Source: Cydia pomonella (taxonomy: Eukaryota; Arthropoda; Insecta; Lepidoptera; Tortricidae). From it: 64,000 bases of DNA. The notes beneath the pieces are model-generated. The model searched no databases. It was not told the DNA's origin and saw only the letters and a list, made by a program, of their open reading frames with translations. The position numbers and the translations under genes were made by a program. Shown here one piece after another: positions 1-11,261 of the stretch (positions are counted from its first letter, which is position 1; each line of letters opens with the position of its first letter). Where the stretch lies: contig NC_084716.1 in NCBI RefSeq assembly GCF_033807575.1, positions 6,448,001 through 6,512,000 on the forward strand. The letters are read 5' to 3'.

Positions 1-370
1 TAATAATGTCAAGAACTATGTGATGTCATAATGCAATCCATATATTCACTGACAGAGTACAATGGTTTATCCAATAAAAAGTATGAGTCGACGTTTGAAC
101 GATAAATTACACGGTTAAGCAATTTCGAAAGCATCAGGATAAGAAAGGATTTCGTTATTTGTGTTATTGCTTTTATATCTTATCTTATTCCAGATATTGT
201 ACTTAGGTTTCTAGTTAGCATACCTACAAAACAACTAAACGTTGTTGTTGCTTTGTATTTACTTTTCATTATTTTGCTTAATAGTATAATTCCTACTCTT
301 CGTATCACAGTAAAATATTCCAGTCACACAAAAACGATAAATGCCAATTATTTATTACAGTACTTTCGCA
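1..370. other. AT-rich sequence, nothing recognised
   Basis: No motif, repeat or convincing coding region is visible. The open frame starting at 253 runs into the MITE at 371 and has no family resemblance. Confidence 0.5.
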
Positions 371-476
371 ATCAGATAAATCGGAGCAGCCAAGCTGAAC
401 AAAACCTTTATTATCCAGACGTTAAAGTGCATGTTCAGATATTTTCGAGCACCATGGCCCATCGATATATCTGATG
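371..476. mobile_element. MITE-P copy 1 (degenerate)
   Basis: The ends are inverted repeats built on ATCAGATAAATCGGAGCAGCC on the left and a matching ATCGATATATCTGATG on the right. Two better copies lie at 34755 and 50868, and the terminal consensus from all three is GCCATCAGATATATCGGAGC. There is no coding capacity, so it is a non-autonomous inverted-repeat element. Confidence 0.7.
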
Positions 477-733
477 ACAACTGTACCACAAAAACAAATC
501 AATGGATTGTGCTACACAAATCCAAAGTCCTCTCTACCGACCGTCACTATTACCCTCGGATAATGAGAGAGGCGATCGAAATTTAAAAACACCCTAAATA
601 TTTCAATAGGGAAGACTACAAATTATTGCCAACTTAAGGACCAATTCAGATATTGAAACCATTATCTTCGAACCAGTGTGCGGATATTGTTAGTGCTGCG
701 TGTCGTGCCGTAGACAATAAACATAAAAAAAAA

Positions 734-901
734 CAAGTGCGAGTCGGACTCGCCCACCGAGGGTTCCGTACTTTTTAGTATTTGTTGTTATAGCGGCAAC
801 AGAAATACATCATCTGTGAAAATTTCAACTGTCTAACTATCACGGTTCATGAGATACAGCCTGGTGACAAACGGAGAGACGGACGGACAGCGGAGTCTTA
901 T
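734..901 (+). repeat. REP-T copy 1, lepidopteran interspersed repeat
   Basis: It begins with CAAGTGCGAGTCGGACTCGC and ends in a GACGGACGGACAGCGGAGTC block. The same sequence recurs at 1741-2079 and, reversed, at 8523-9060 and 47467-47710. The family is common in moth genomes and has no open frame. Confidence 0.75.
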
Positions 902-1039
902 TACAAATCGGTACCTATTCTATTATTCGGTAACTATTTATAGGTACCTATTAATTCATACAAACAACATTATCTACCTAATATGTTGTGGGGCCAATTG
1001 ATATGACAGACACGTACGAACCCAAAGCAGGAGTACTTA

Positions 1040-1160
1040 AGGCCTTATTAGGATTAGTCTGGTTTCCTCACAATGTTTCCTTCACCGAAAATCATTAGTA
1101 CCCCAAAGTTTAGGGTAATAATGATGAACTTATGTACGATATTTACCAATTTCTTAGGGC
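1040..1160 (-). mobile_element. SINE-2 body fragment, degenerate
   Basis: It contains the SINE-2 body motif GTTTCCTCACAATGTTTCC followed by TTCACCGAAAA, as in the complete minus-strand copy at 8163-8463. The tRNA-like head is absent. Confidence 0.5.
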
Positions 1161-1740
1161 CTAAAGTGTCGGCATACAAGCTACACGTAAAAAAGTAGAT
1201 AAGAGGTAGTAAGTACTTACGTTAGGGAACTAACTGGTCCTTTTAGTTTGAAGTTTACGCCACCAACATTTTTGTTGTTCTGTAGTACTGTTGTATATAC
1301 CTACACTACATACATACTTATATTACTTATGGCCAGACGCGACCTAGGTACGCCCGAGAGAACGCTGCGGGCGCGACGCAGGACTTTAAATGGGAATTTT
1401 ATTTGAATTCTTTGGATAAGTTTTGTATACAGGAAAGTTGCACGATACATGCTGGTGTTGTACGTCTTTTATTTTAGGTCTTGTTTATCTTAGAGGTGTG
1501 ATGTCAATATTAAGAAAAACGGTAACGGTAATACAATCGAAACAAGACAGAGGTCGAAATTTCGAGAAAACTTCATAACTGTTCTCGTGAATTCGAGATT
1601 TCGATCTTTGTCCTAGTACTCCTAGTCCAATTGTATTATTGACTATGATATATTATTTACAGCAAATAAGTAAAAATGTATCATAAACGATTCTTTATAT
1701 TCTTTTGTTTTCATAAGTAATATGAACTAATTAAAAAAAA

Positions 1741-2079
1741 ACTGGCCAAGTGCAAGTCGGACTCGCACAGGAAGGTTTCCGTACCATTATCTATAAAAAC
1801 GGTCACCCATCCAAGTACTGACCCCGCCCGACGTTGCTTAACTTCGGTGATTGGATGAGAACCTCGAAATTGGAAAGAAATATTTATTTTATTCTATTTT
1901 TAGTATTTGTTGTTATAGCGACAACAGAAATCCATAATCTGTAGAAATTTCAACTAGCTATCTATCACGATTCATGAGATACAGCCTGGTCACAGACCGA
2001 CGGACGGACGGACGGACGGACAGCGGAGTCTCAGTAATAGGGTCCCGTTTGACCCTTTGGATACGGAACCCTAAAAAGC
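1741..2079 (+). repeat. REP-T copy 2 carrying a 5S rRNA-derived segment
   Basis: The left end matches REP-T (GGCCAAGTGCAAGTCGGACT) and the right end is TACGGAACCCTAAAAA. Between the left end and the body is a segment (1801-1863) that is the reverse complement of the middle of 5S rRNA. The body resumes at about 1895 with the same text as copy 1. A short GACG microsatellite lies near 2001-2021. Confidence 0.8.
1801..1863 (-). rRNA. 5S rRNA-derived pseudogene segment inside REP-T
   Basis: Read on the minus strand this matches the conserved core of 5S rRNA: GGTTCTC, then ATCACCGAAGTTAAGCA, then AGTACTTGGATGGGTGACC. Both ends of a functional 5S gene are missing and it sits inside a transposon-like repeat. 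It is a captured promoter or pseudogene, not a working rRNA gene. Confidence 0.75.
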
Positions 2080-2155
2080 ATTTATATTAAAAAAGGGTTT
2101 TTCATTAATTTTCAATAAATAGACACCTTTTTTCTAATGCCAAAAAAACTAATTA

Positions 2156-2213
2156 TAATATCAGGTGAACTTTTCTCATTGCATGCCCAAACCGAAAAGT
2201 TCACCTGATATTA
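2156..2213. repeat. Perfect hairpin, 19-bp arms
   Basis: The left arm at 2156-2174 is perfectly complementary to the right arm at 2195-2213, with a 20-nt loop. The core is TATCAGGTGAACTTTT. It may be the centre of an eroded MITE. Confidence 0.75.
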
Positions 2214-3718
2214 GCCTTACTATAAGTTTACATTACCCACACGCACGTCAAGGAGGGACAATTGCCCCATTTGACCCCTCGTAAACCACATCGCCTGTCT
2301 GCAAACCTAAAGGCCCCTAGATCGCATCTAACGCCTTTCTAACCGTATTCAATAACTCTTAAATAGATATTTCGGATAAATATACTCTTTGTTGTGGTAA
2401 ATTGCATCTCGCATCTAAACAATGAAAGTAAATTTAACTTACTGGATTGCCGTCTGCGGTCCAAGGAAGGTTGGTGACCCTTTTTAGAATTAAGTCTGAT
2501 TGTACTTGCCACTCGGATCTAATGTTACACCTACCCTATTTAGGTGTTTCTGTGTGTACATTGGGTTTTGGATTATCATACGATGAATTCAGATAAAAAT
2601 TTAGTAGGTGTTAGGGTTCTGCTCAGCTCAGTTACCCAAAAACCCCCAAAATTGCAATTTTTTCCTTATGGGAAGAGCTCGGAATCTTCTCACTCATATA
2701 AGGAACATACTCTCCTCCCATAGGTTTTTTTGCGATTTTAAGATCCGTGGATGGAGACAGGAGGTGGCCATGGGAACTCTGTGATAAAACAACGCAACCT
2801 AATTGTGTTTGGGGTTGTGGGAATTGTATTTATCACTATCATGTACATATACATAATCATACCTACATATTACCTAGTCTATCTTTTATACATTATATAA
2901 GTAGTAGTATTTAACTATGTATATATTTTTAATATTCTTTGACTTTACGTTTACATTTTTCCTTATAAGTTATTAATTTCCCTTGCACCAACACACAAAG
3001 ATAGTTTATTATTCAAGTAAGCATATTACAATGCGCTTATGAACGTCAAATGAAGCTACACCGGCTCTAACCATACACCTCTGACCCAAGAAGATTTAAA
3101 TCCCCCCTTGTGCAATAATATTTAAATAAAATAAGTAGTAAATAAATAAAAGCAAGTTAAATAAAAGCTTGACAAAAGAAAAGTCTGATAAATTCTTATT
3201 TCGTTGCAACAACAAAAGGTTTCCGTTATCCTTCTTTTCTATTCTCACCCTAAAGGGTTTTCCGAGCATGCATAATTTGAATTCAATTTCAATGTACTTA
3301 TTTCGCCAGAAAAACAGTCAATGGTACTTTCACTCTTTGTAAAGTATACGAGTAAAGGGAGCTCTCTTTCGGCCGATAACATTATAGATAACCTTGCCCC
3401 GGGATCTTTTCGATCAACCCTAATCATTAGTTCATTACTTTACCTTTTATTTCACCCCATTCAGTTGGCCGTCCCAAGGCTGTTACCCTGCCTGCAGGGG
3501 ATAACAGTTATTAGAAATACCCGAATGGACAAGATTGAATACATTATCCTCTTGTTCTTGGAAATTGTCTGGGAGTGCAAGGGTTAAACTATTCAAGCGC
3601 TTCATATAAATATACTAGCGTGCTTAACATTGTATTAATTATTCTAAAAGGGAAAGGTCCCAAACTCGACCTATTGGGAGAAATTGTCCTCTAGCGTACT
3701 GAAAAGTGTTTTTTTTTT
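2214..3718. other. Mostly unassigned; one short shared motif
   Basis: No gene is recognised. Bases 2771-2830 (CTCTGTGATAAAACAACGC and following) recur at 38879-38939, so this is part of an unnamed repeat. The overlapping open frames at 3245-3587 on both strands have no recognisable domain. Confidence 0.4.
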
Positions 3719-4075
3719 ATACTACGTCGGTGGCAAACAAGCATACGGCCCGCCTGATGGTAAGCAGTCTCCGTAGCCTATGTGCGCCTGCAACTCCAGA
3801 GGAGATACATGCGCGTTGCCGACCCTAACACCCCTTCCTCCCTTCGTTGAGCTCTGGCAACCTTACTCACCGGCAGGAATACAACACTATGAGTAGGGTC
3901 TAGTGTTATTTGGCTGCGGTTTTCTGTAAGGTGGAGGTACTTCCCCAATTGGGCTTTGCTCTAGATTTGGAATGACATCCGCTGTGCTGTGCCCTACCAC
4001 ACAAAGCGAGATGACATTCACAATGCCCATACTTCTCTTGTGGACGTAGTTTAAGGACGTACCCGGGTCCCGGGA
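3719..4075 (+). repeat. REP-Q copy 1 (likely LINE 3' region)
   Basis: It begins with ACTACGTCGGTGGCAAACAA after a T-run, then GCCCGCCTGATGGTAAGCAG. The same family appears at 13908, 30111, 30898 and 48350. It is a very common moth repeat, probably the untranslated end of a non-LTR retrotransposon. The class is inferred. Confidence 0.7.
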
Positions 4076-4167
4076 TTTGCTTGAACAAAACTCTACATAA
4101 GTTAAGGGGTTATGTCACTTCAGTAGGTACTTTGGAGGACAATTTCTCTCAACAGGTTGAGTTTGGG

Positions 4168-4215
4168 CAGCTAATGGTAATACATTGTGCAACGAGGGGG
4201 GTAAGTGAAATTTCG
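4168..4215 (+). repeat. Short interspersed motif shared with 24731
   Basis: ACATTGTGCAACGAGGGGGG occurs here and again at 24731-24755. This suggests a fragment of one repeat family. Confidence 0.5.
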
Positions 4216-5326
4216 GAAATATTTGTAGCTTTGATCCAAAAACTTAAGAGGGAAACATACCACGTCCTCGTCCATACAAAATAGAAAATGTTTTCCATTC
4301 TCCATGATTTTTTAGTACGTTATTGACACAATAAGAAAACTAGGTCTAGTTTTCCATTCTTTTCCATAATTTGCAATACAAAAAAAAATAAAGCGAAACC
4401 TATAAACCTAGAATATGTATAAAATCAAAGTAATTTGTTGAGATTTAGGTAGTGGAAACCGTTTTCTCCCAAAATGGAATTTCATAGAAAAAGAACTGTT
4501 ATTTCGTTAGAATCGCAAAGCTATTCTTCCCTCTTATGTATCGCAATTTGAGAAATTTACTTAATGTGATGGCTGATGAAATAATTTAGTTTCATTGGAA
4601 AAATACTCATTATATTGTTTCCTACACAATAAGGAAAACGCGAAAACAGCTATTGTGAAAATGTCTCAGGCAAAGAATTAATTTATTTCACATCGTAAAC
4701 AATTAAACTCTGCAATATTGCGTTAATGAGATTTTTGCCTGAACTTGTCCACCTATTCTGATATCGCAATTTTATGAATGAAATTAAATTAAAATGTAAA
4801 CGAACTACTCATAATTTTCGGTAGACGCTGAAATGTTAGGTCCTCCTCAAGATAGGTTATAGGCGTTCTAAAATGTAAGCACTTACCTACCTTGTGACGA
4901 ATTGTACAAGTTGCCTTTAGTCGCATCTGGGCAAGCGAGAGATGTGCACGTGCTAACGAGCTCCCGTTCACCAAAAGAAAAAGAGACAAGCTCATGTTAA
5001 AGAACGAGTATGCAAAGATGAATGGAATGAGAAAATTAATCAAAAATAACCGATTTCTTCGTAGGTATAGAAATAACAGGGAAGTATTTTCGTGCTCCAT
5101 ATGTATGAGTATAACTTATCTATGGTCCAACGACAAACTCGGGCATGAAACGCGGTCATATGAGATACTAAGCCGTCCTTTCTGTGTTCCCCAAGTCGTT
5201 TCCTTTCCGTCTTATGTCGTCACACTCGTCACAGTGGTCATACTCTCAAATGATGTGGTTAGTCTTTGTCCTCCGTTAAGGAAATTTTAACATAGTCCTC
5301 CACCACCACATTTCTAGCGCGTCAAT
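4216..5326. other. Unassigned AT-rich stretch
   Basis: Open frames at 4789-5100 (minus) and 4994-5290 (plus) overlap on opposite strands, lack known domains, and have no splice context that I can support. Nothing else is recognised. Confidence 0.4.
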
Positions 5327-5454
5327 TTAGCACCCTTTGAACGCCACGATTATCGTGCACGCGCGTCATCATGAACCTTATCGGAATGCACGAAGGTTGA
5401 AAATGGGCTGCAAGCCACGGGCGTCAGTTGACGTCTAGGCGGATAACGGATTAA
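5327..5454. mobile_element. MITE-R copy 1
   Basis: The left end reads TTAGCACCCTTTGAACGCC and the right end GGCGGATAACGGATTAA. The better copy at 33108-33232 shows these as terminal inverted repeats of TTAACCCTTTGAACGCC type. Confidence 0.7.
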
Positions 5455-5496
5455 ACAGATCATTTTAGGTAACTTTCAAATGAAGTTGGTTTCAAT

Positions 5497-5730
5497 GACA
5501 ACCGGTCTGGCCGATGATCCCGGGTTCGAATCCCGGTAAGAGCATTTATTTGTTTGATAAAGACAGAAATTTATTCCTGAATCATGGATGTTTTTAGCTA
5601 TATAAGTATGTATTTATCTATATTTATATGTAAGTATATCGTCGCCTAGTACTCATAGTATAAGCTTTGTTTAATTTGTGGCTATGTCGATCTGTGTAAG
5701 ATTGTCCCCAAATATTTAATTATTTATTTA
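5497..5730 (+). mobile_element. SINE-1 subfamily A copy, deleted head
   Basis: The start is GACAACCGGTCTGGCC (tRNA box A region) and the box B is GGTTCGAATCC, but the anticodon-arm part of the head is deleted. The body and AT-rich tail follow. The closest relative is the interrupted minus copy at 42526-43078. Confidence 0.8.
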
Positions 5731-6672
5731 ATCGTATTTATTCTGCTAAGTACTCGATGAGATATAAATCCCCTTAATCTTGGTTGGACTGCGGAACCGA
5801 CTAGGCTGTTCTGTGTAGTGCCCCAACAAACCAAGTTTCTTCTTGCCTATTGAAGTTTTACTTTTCGATGAATAAGGTTTCATTCTGCTACTCGGTGAGA
5901 TAAGGAAACATATTGTTGTCGCCTGGACTAACATATAAACTCGTTGGCCTAAGATCTGTTTAGTATTAATTAAGGCTATTATTCAATTACCTACTCCTAT
6001 ATAACAGTAAAATACTCCTATAGGTACTTACAACGCGACCATTAACCGGCCGGCTCCCTGACATTGCGGGGTTGGGTAATTCATCGCAAGCCGCAACCAT
6101 TTTTTTATTATTATTGATCAAATAAGTAACACAGCATTACTGTTAAATCTAATACTAATTAAACATTTAACCATAATGTGTAATGTAGTTAGTTTTTAGT
6201 CTTAAGACATGTTTTATAATATGTATGCTAGTTTTTAAGATAATGATATATGGGCCAATAGATAATAATAAAGATTTTTGTTTAATTTAATTATGAATAT
6301 ATATAGCTAAGGTCAACGTTAATATGATTATTACGCTGTTCTCCCACGAGCAAACTTACCGAAAGACTTAATTATGTTCATTACGTTTTATCGTCAAAAA
6401 AACAATGCGAGCCATAATTTAAAAAGCAATTAAAGGTTTTAATGAGTCTTAAATTTTATTTGAGTGTTTTCAACAGGGCTGACGAAACACTGTTTTTCTT
6501 CTTCATAAAGACTGCCAAATAACAATTATTACCACGACTACGGCAAGTCAAAAGCATAAGTTGTGAAGTGTCAAACCTTGGATCCAAGCCGTGTTGATGT
6601 AAAAAAAAAACATTCATGGGTAATTGTGTAAGTATTTATAAACAATAAACTTCTGTTACTACTATTAAGTAC
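5731..6672. other. Unassigned AT-rich stretch
   Basis: No repeat family or coding region is recognised. Short open frames lack supporting context. Confidence 0.4.
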
Positions 6673-7025
6673 TTAATGGCGCAGCGACCCAAAATGAGTC
6701 TTGGCCTCCGACATGAGTAAACGCCAGTTGTCTCGATCCTGCGCAAGCTCCCGCCAGTTATCTTGGAGATCGCGCAAGTCCACTTCAACCGCATCGCCCC
6801 AGCGATACCTTGGACACCCGATCGGCCTTCACCCTACCGAGCGTCCCATTAGCGCCGCGATCCTCATCCATTCTTAATAAGTGGGCAAGCCAGCAGAGGC
6901 GGTGGGCTTTTGTCTCGCCGATAATATTGGACGCAGCCACAAGATTCTCAATCTAGGCGTCTTCACTGACTCTAAAACTGCCATTTGCTCTTCTCACAGG
7001 ACCTCTGAGCATTTATGCAAAGCGC
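6673..7025 (-). pseudogene. LINE ORF2 C-terminal fragment (broken)
   Basis: Read on the minus strand, the upstream part gives LRGPVRRANGSFRVSEDA, a TAG stop, then IENLVAASNIIGETKAHR followed by WLAHLLRMDED. After a frameshift near 6825 it resumes with PRYRWGDAVEVDLRDL, QDNWRELAQDRDNWR and THFGSLRH, ending at TAA (6673-6675). This is the conserved tail of an endonuclease/reverse-transcriptase protein of non-LTR retrotransposons abundant in Lepidoptera. At least one stop and one frameshift show it is dead. The related tail at 29440-29582 is also antisense. The exact clade (RTE-like or relative) is inferred. Confidence 0.75.
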
Positions 7026-7439
7026 AAACTTATTTCTAAACCTTATATGGCACACAAGAATACATGAATGACAAATCACCGTGGGATTAATTGTAACTAG
7101 AAATAATAATAAGTTTGTCGTACATGTCTATAATAATGCAATATCTGTAAAAACGATAATAACTTGCTCTAATACTTAGACTGAGATGATATTTGTATAA
7201 GGCGATTTAAAAGTGTTTGTTGCTAGTGCTAGGCCGACTTGAATAAATAATATTTTGACTTTGACGAATCACTCAGTTTTTAAGGATTCAGGCCAGGCAT
7301 ATAAAGGCTAGTTTACAGAAGACGTCCAAAAAGAGAAAATTGTAATATTATGATAATGAGTCTTTGTTTCTATTTGAGAATAAAATTATAAGTAGGAATT
7401 TAGATTTTTTTTTTCATTTATTTTTGTTGTAGTGACTTA

Positions 7440-7575
7440 TTCATTTATTCAACCTTTATGGCACAACTAAAACCTTATAGTATAAAAGGCGGACTTAATG
7501 CCATGAGGCATACTCTACCAGCCAACTTTAGGCAAAGCAGAGAGATTGTGGGCGGTGCTACTTTAACAACAACAA
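7440..7575 (-). repeat. REP-L copy 1 (LINE 3' end)
   Basis: It contains GGCGGACTTAATGCCATGAG and CTCTACCAGCCAAC, found again at 23140, 27935 and 37560. The 37.5 kb copy shows this is the C-terminus plus 3' UTR of a minus-strand LINE. Confidence 0.6.
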
Positions 7576-7690
7576 CCAAATATAATATAATAATATACCA
7601 TATATAAAAACATACATATAAATACCATAAACTTGGGGACTTTTGGACAAGGCATGTCACAGGACGGGCTTTACGTTAGTTAAATAATTT

Positions 7691-7918
7691 TACAGTACAT
7701 ATGGGGCTACTTTATAGCACTAGTGCGAGAAGTAGCATATTATGTTACTGTGTCGAACATTTAAAGGGCCATATGTACTGTAAAACGTTGTACGATACAT
7801 GTGCGAATAGGTAATTCGCAACTCGTGTCGATTTAAAACACTCCCTTCGGTCGTGTTTTAATTTATCGCCACTCGTTTCGAATTTCCTATTTTTCGCACT
7901 TGTATCGTAATGTACTAT
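7691..7918. mobile_element. MITE-S copy 1
   Basis: It carries the blocks CAGTACATATGG, GTACGATACATGTGCGAATA and TCGATTTAAAACACTCCCTT, and ends in CTTGTATCGTAATGTAC. Two further copies form an inverted cluster at 12561-13010. It is non-coding. Confidence 0.75.
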
Positions 7919-8162
7919 TAAGTTTGTGTTTGTATAGTGGTGCTTTTTTTTTGTAATAGTAGTGTTTTATTTAAGTTTTTTGTGTAATGATTTCTATTGA
8001 TTATGTGTGATTTAATTTGTTCTTTAGATCAATGTTTTACATTAGAAATTTTCATTTTTTAGGTACTTAGTTTAGATTATTACTATCCACTCAAAATTTA
8101 ATTTTCATGTTCATATAAATACACATACTTATATGACTTATACCGTTGTCACTAACACTTTG
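7919..8162. other. AT-rich spacer
   Basis: T-rich, low-complexity sequence with no recognised feature. Confidence 0.5.
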
Positions 8163-8463
8163 TCCCGGCATTTTGCCACGGCTCATGGGAGCCTGGGGTC
8201 TGCTTGACAACTAATCCCAAGATTTGGCGTAGGCACTAGTTTTTACGAAAGCGACTGCCATCTGATCTTCCAACCCAGAGGGTCTAGGCCCTGTTGGGAT
8301 TAGTTCGGTTTCCTCACGATGTTTTCCTTCACCGAAAAGCGAATGGTAAATATCAAATGATATTTCGTACATAAGTTCCGAAAAACTCATTGGTACGGGC
8401 CGGGGTTTGAACCCGCGACCTCCGGATTGCAAGTCGCACGCTCTTACCGCTAGGCCACCAGCG
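8163..8463 (-). mobile_element. SINE-2, complete copy
   Basis: On the minus strand the head reads GCGCTGGTGGCCTAGCGGTA (box A) and GGGTTCAAACCCCGG (box B), which is tRNA-like. The body follows (TCGGTGAAGGAAAACATCGT, CAGATGGCAGTCGCTTTCG) and the 3' part ends near CCATGAGCCGTGGCAAAATG. This is the best reference copy for the partial ones at 1040, 31264, 39818 and 43548. Confidence 0.85.
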
Positions 8464-8522
8464 CGCAGCCCTTTATTTTCATTTTAGTTTAAGAAGTTTA
8501 TCTGTTTTAGTTCAGTTAGAAA

Positions 8523-9060
8523 AAACGGAACCTTTTTAGGATCACTTTGTTGTCTGTCCGTCTGTCAAAACCCTTTATCTTGAGAACGCGTGAAGATATC
8601 GAGTTGAAAATAAAACCATATACTCGTACTCAAGTCTACAGTCCCTTGAAGCTGTGAAGAAATCAAATTTCTATATTATCATAAATAATATACCTATACG
8701 GCCGTTTATGCCGCAAAGAACGTATGTTTTGACACTCAAGGGAATCAAAATTCATAGGAAACTTCCAGTTGACCTAGATTCCTAGAACCATGAAATTTGG
8801 CAAGTAATATCTTCTTACACTAGTACAGGAAAAATCTCAAAACTAGCATCCGACCAAGATAAGTTGGCAGAGATTTTGACAGCCTAGACAGTGCAGGTAT
8901 TATTTTAAACGCCAAACTTCTATGAAATTATGACGTTAACACTTGCACAGACTGGGCTGCCAACTTAGCTTGGTCTGACTCTAAAAATTTGTAAAAAAAT
9001 AAGTTCAATTTGTGCGGAACCCTCGGTGGGCGAGTCCCACTTGAACTTGTCCGGTTTTTA
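8523..9060 (-). repeat. REP-T copy 3, long variant with nested MITE
   Basis: It is bounded by CGGAACCTTTTTAGG and TGTCCGTCTGTC on the left and by GTGCGGAACCCTCGGTGGGC and TTGTCCGGTTTTT on the right. It is interrupted by MITE-U at 8851-8980. Confidence 0.75.
8851..8980. mobile_element. MITE-U copy 1, nested in REP-T
   Basis: Inverted ends are CGACCAAGATAAGTTGGCAG and GCCAACTTAGCTTGGTCTGA. Copies at 10392 and 25452 share the ends and the internal GTGCAAGTGTTAA-like block. Confidence 0.75.
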
Positions 9061-10391
9061 AGTTTTAATACTTTCAATTGACGTTTGTCGATAAACGTTT
9101 GTGATTAATAGGGCTAAGACGATCGGCTCTTTATCATTTGTCACCATGCCTGTCACGTTCTAACAAGTATGTACGTGCCAAAGTGACGCATGATATGTCA
9201 GGTGATAAAAATGCGACCATAATACCGCTGCTGGGCTACGCCCCCTGAAAGTTTCCTACCGCCTGATTCGTTTTTTAAATTGATTCGATGCGATTTTTAT
9301 TGATAGCAACGTTTACCAGCAATGTTGAAAAAGCGTCGACACGAGTCACCTTTTACCCTTCAACATGTATTTTATTTGCTCAACAAATCCAGCTTTCACA
9401 TACAATTCGGCCCCAATTTTTATTAGGTACGATTGGTTGTTTGACTAGTTGATTGCTTACATTGGGGTATCGCGCTCGGTCAAACATACGGCGTGACTGT
9501 GGTTCTTCTATTTATATATTGAGTTTGTTTTTACGTTCCGTGCAAAACTACTTAGTGTAAAGACTAAGTACCTAAATAAATTATCAGAAAGGCCGTGGCA
9601 GGATATTGAACATCTTGTGCCTTAATAGCTTTTCGGCCTGATTTTTTTTTCTGAATGTGTGCCACGTCATACGTAAGTGCTATACTACATTTCAGCATTT
9701 CGCCTCTTCTTATTTTTAAATAAAAATAAATAAATATTTTTTCATGAACATTTCCGTTTCAATGGAATGAATTCTTTCATGCTTTACACTTAGTTTAACC
9801 CGCAATTTTTTTGAAAAAAAAAAAGATAAAAAATAAAATCATATCATCGGAAATTCATGTCTGAAACGGTTACCTACGAGACAGGCTTCGCCTAGTGTAG
9901 GAGCCAGTAAAACCTACTGAAAATTCTTAAATGTACATATACTGCTTCTTAGTTTTAAGACTGAATAATTTCAATTTCTGTGTAATTTATCTTGTGTACA
10001 ATAAATAATTTTTACTTTACTTTAATTGTTATTGTAAACAGGTTAACACTCCATATAAAAAAAAAAAAAATTCATGTGACAATATTTTCCAAAAACAAAT
10101 TGTATAAGTTCTAAAACAGATGTCATGGCTAATTATATCACTTATAATGAGCTAGTATCGAAATTTCCGAAAGAATAGGTGCCTTTCTAGATATTCACCC
10201 ACCTTGATCATTTTTGCGTTGAAATAAATATTTAAGTTCCGTATTCAGAAATTTTTATTCTTACAACCTACCAAAACTACCAAAAGCTTGGCTTAGGGCG
10301 TCCGCTAGGTGGCGCGGTTGCACGAAGCGGGTGACCGGGTTAACGAAAAATAGTATAAGCGTTGCTAACTGGCGCGGACGATTTTACCTAG
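9061..10391. other. Unassigned; probable old repeats
   Basis: The 9100-9250 part (CATTTGTCACCATGCCTGTC, later TGACGCATGATATGTCAGG) looks like a moth interspersed repeat but has no second copy in the window. Bases 9900-10015 end in a polyadenylation-like AATAAATAATT. No gene is recognised. Confidence 0.4.
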
Positions 10392-10551
10392 GGTCAGACC
10401 AAGCTAATTTGTCAGCTATTTTGATAGACGGTGCAAGTGTTAAGTAAACGCACTCATTGAAATTATTCTATGAATAGAAGTTTGATGTTCAAAACAACAC
10501 TTGCACCGCCTGGGCTATCAAAATCGCTGCCAACTTAGCTTGGTCTAACTC
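10392..10551. mobile_element. MITE-U copy 2
   Basis: Terminal inverted repeats are GTCAGACCAAGCTAATTTGT and CCAACTTAGCTTGGTCTAAC, with subterminal GGTGCAAGTGTTAAGTAAAC on the left and its inverse CAACACTTGCACCGCCTGGG on the right. Confidence 0.8.
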
Positions 10552-10994
10552 TACAACATATGGCACCCGCTCCGTGCACCCGCGCCGGCTAACCTTGAAG
10601 CCTCGTTCTCTAGACTCAAACGAGGCTCGAATTAACACTATTTTCGGATAACCTTTGCTCTGATTTTAAATACAGATTCATGTTTGTTTAAATAGTGCCT
10701 GTTGTTAGAATCTATGAATTAGACACTAAAAAGCAGTAAAGCGTACCCCCGCAATACGGAACTGAATCTAAGTGGAAGATGATGACGAAGTAAAATTGAC
10801 CCGCGATATTCTGGATGTCGTCCAACGAGTTAACGGAGGCCGGGCGCTTCTTAGCACTGCCCTCGGCTCATCTACCTGGTAACATGTCCCGCCCAACTCC
10901 ATTTCATTTTTGTATTTCCAGTTTACTATGTAAAGGTTAACTACTTAACTAAAGGACTATGAATACGAGCCATAAAGTTTAAAATCCTATCCAG

Positions 10995-11097
10995 TGCACG
11001 TGCAGGAGTCACATGACACATCAGTACAAGTACTACGAGACGAACGAACCGCTGCACGACTTCGTACAAAGTGGCGCAGTACTCTACATGAACAACA
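10995..11097 (+). CDS. Isolated exon-like segment, unknown gene
   Basis: A 103-nt open segment lies between a plausible acceptor (AAAATCCTATCCAG) and a strong donor (ACA|GTAAGTAAAG). In the frame reading CTCRSHMTHQYKYYETNE followed by PLHDFVQSGAVLYMNN, third positions are mostly G or C, unlike the AT-rich surroundings. That is what a conserved exon in a large intron looks like. I do not recognise the protein, and no partner exon is convincing nearby. The end phase would be 1. An alternative acceptor lies 10 nt downstream (ACGTGCAG|GAG). It is not part of the 25.7-38.4 kb microexon gene, whose first exon lies downstream. It could also be a fragment of a transposon or a retained gene remnant. 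Confidence 0.45.
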
Positions 11098-11261
11098 GTA
11101 AGTAAAGCCTCAGCATACTAAGTGATATCAGTCGTCGCTGACGCTGGTGACAGTGGTGACCGCCATGCATTTTTTATTTAAATACCATTCACACTAGCCT
11201 TCACCAATGACTTAGTGGTAGATATCATTAATAACTTTCAATTTGAAATTGTATCACTTTA

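Noticed and set aside
1801..1863. A functional 5S rRNA gene
   Set aside because: Only the middle of 5S is present and it lies inside a dispersed repeat.
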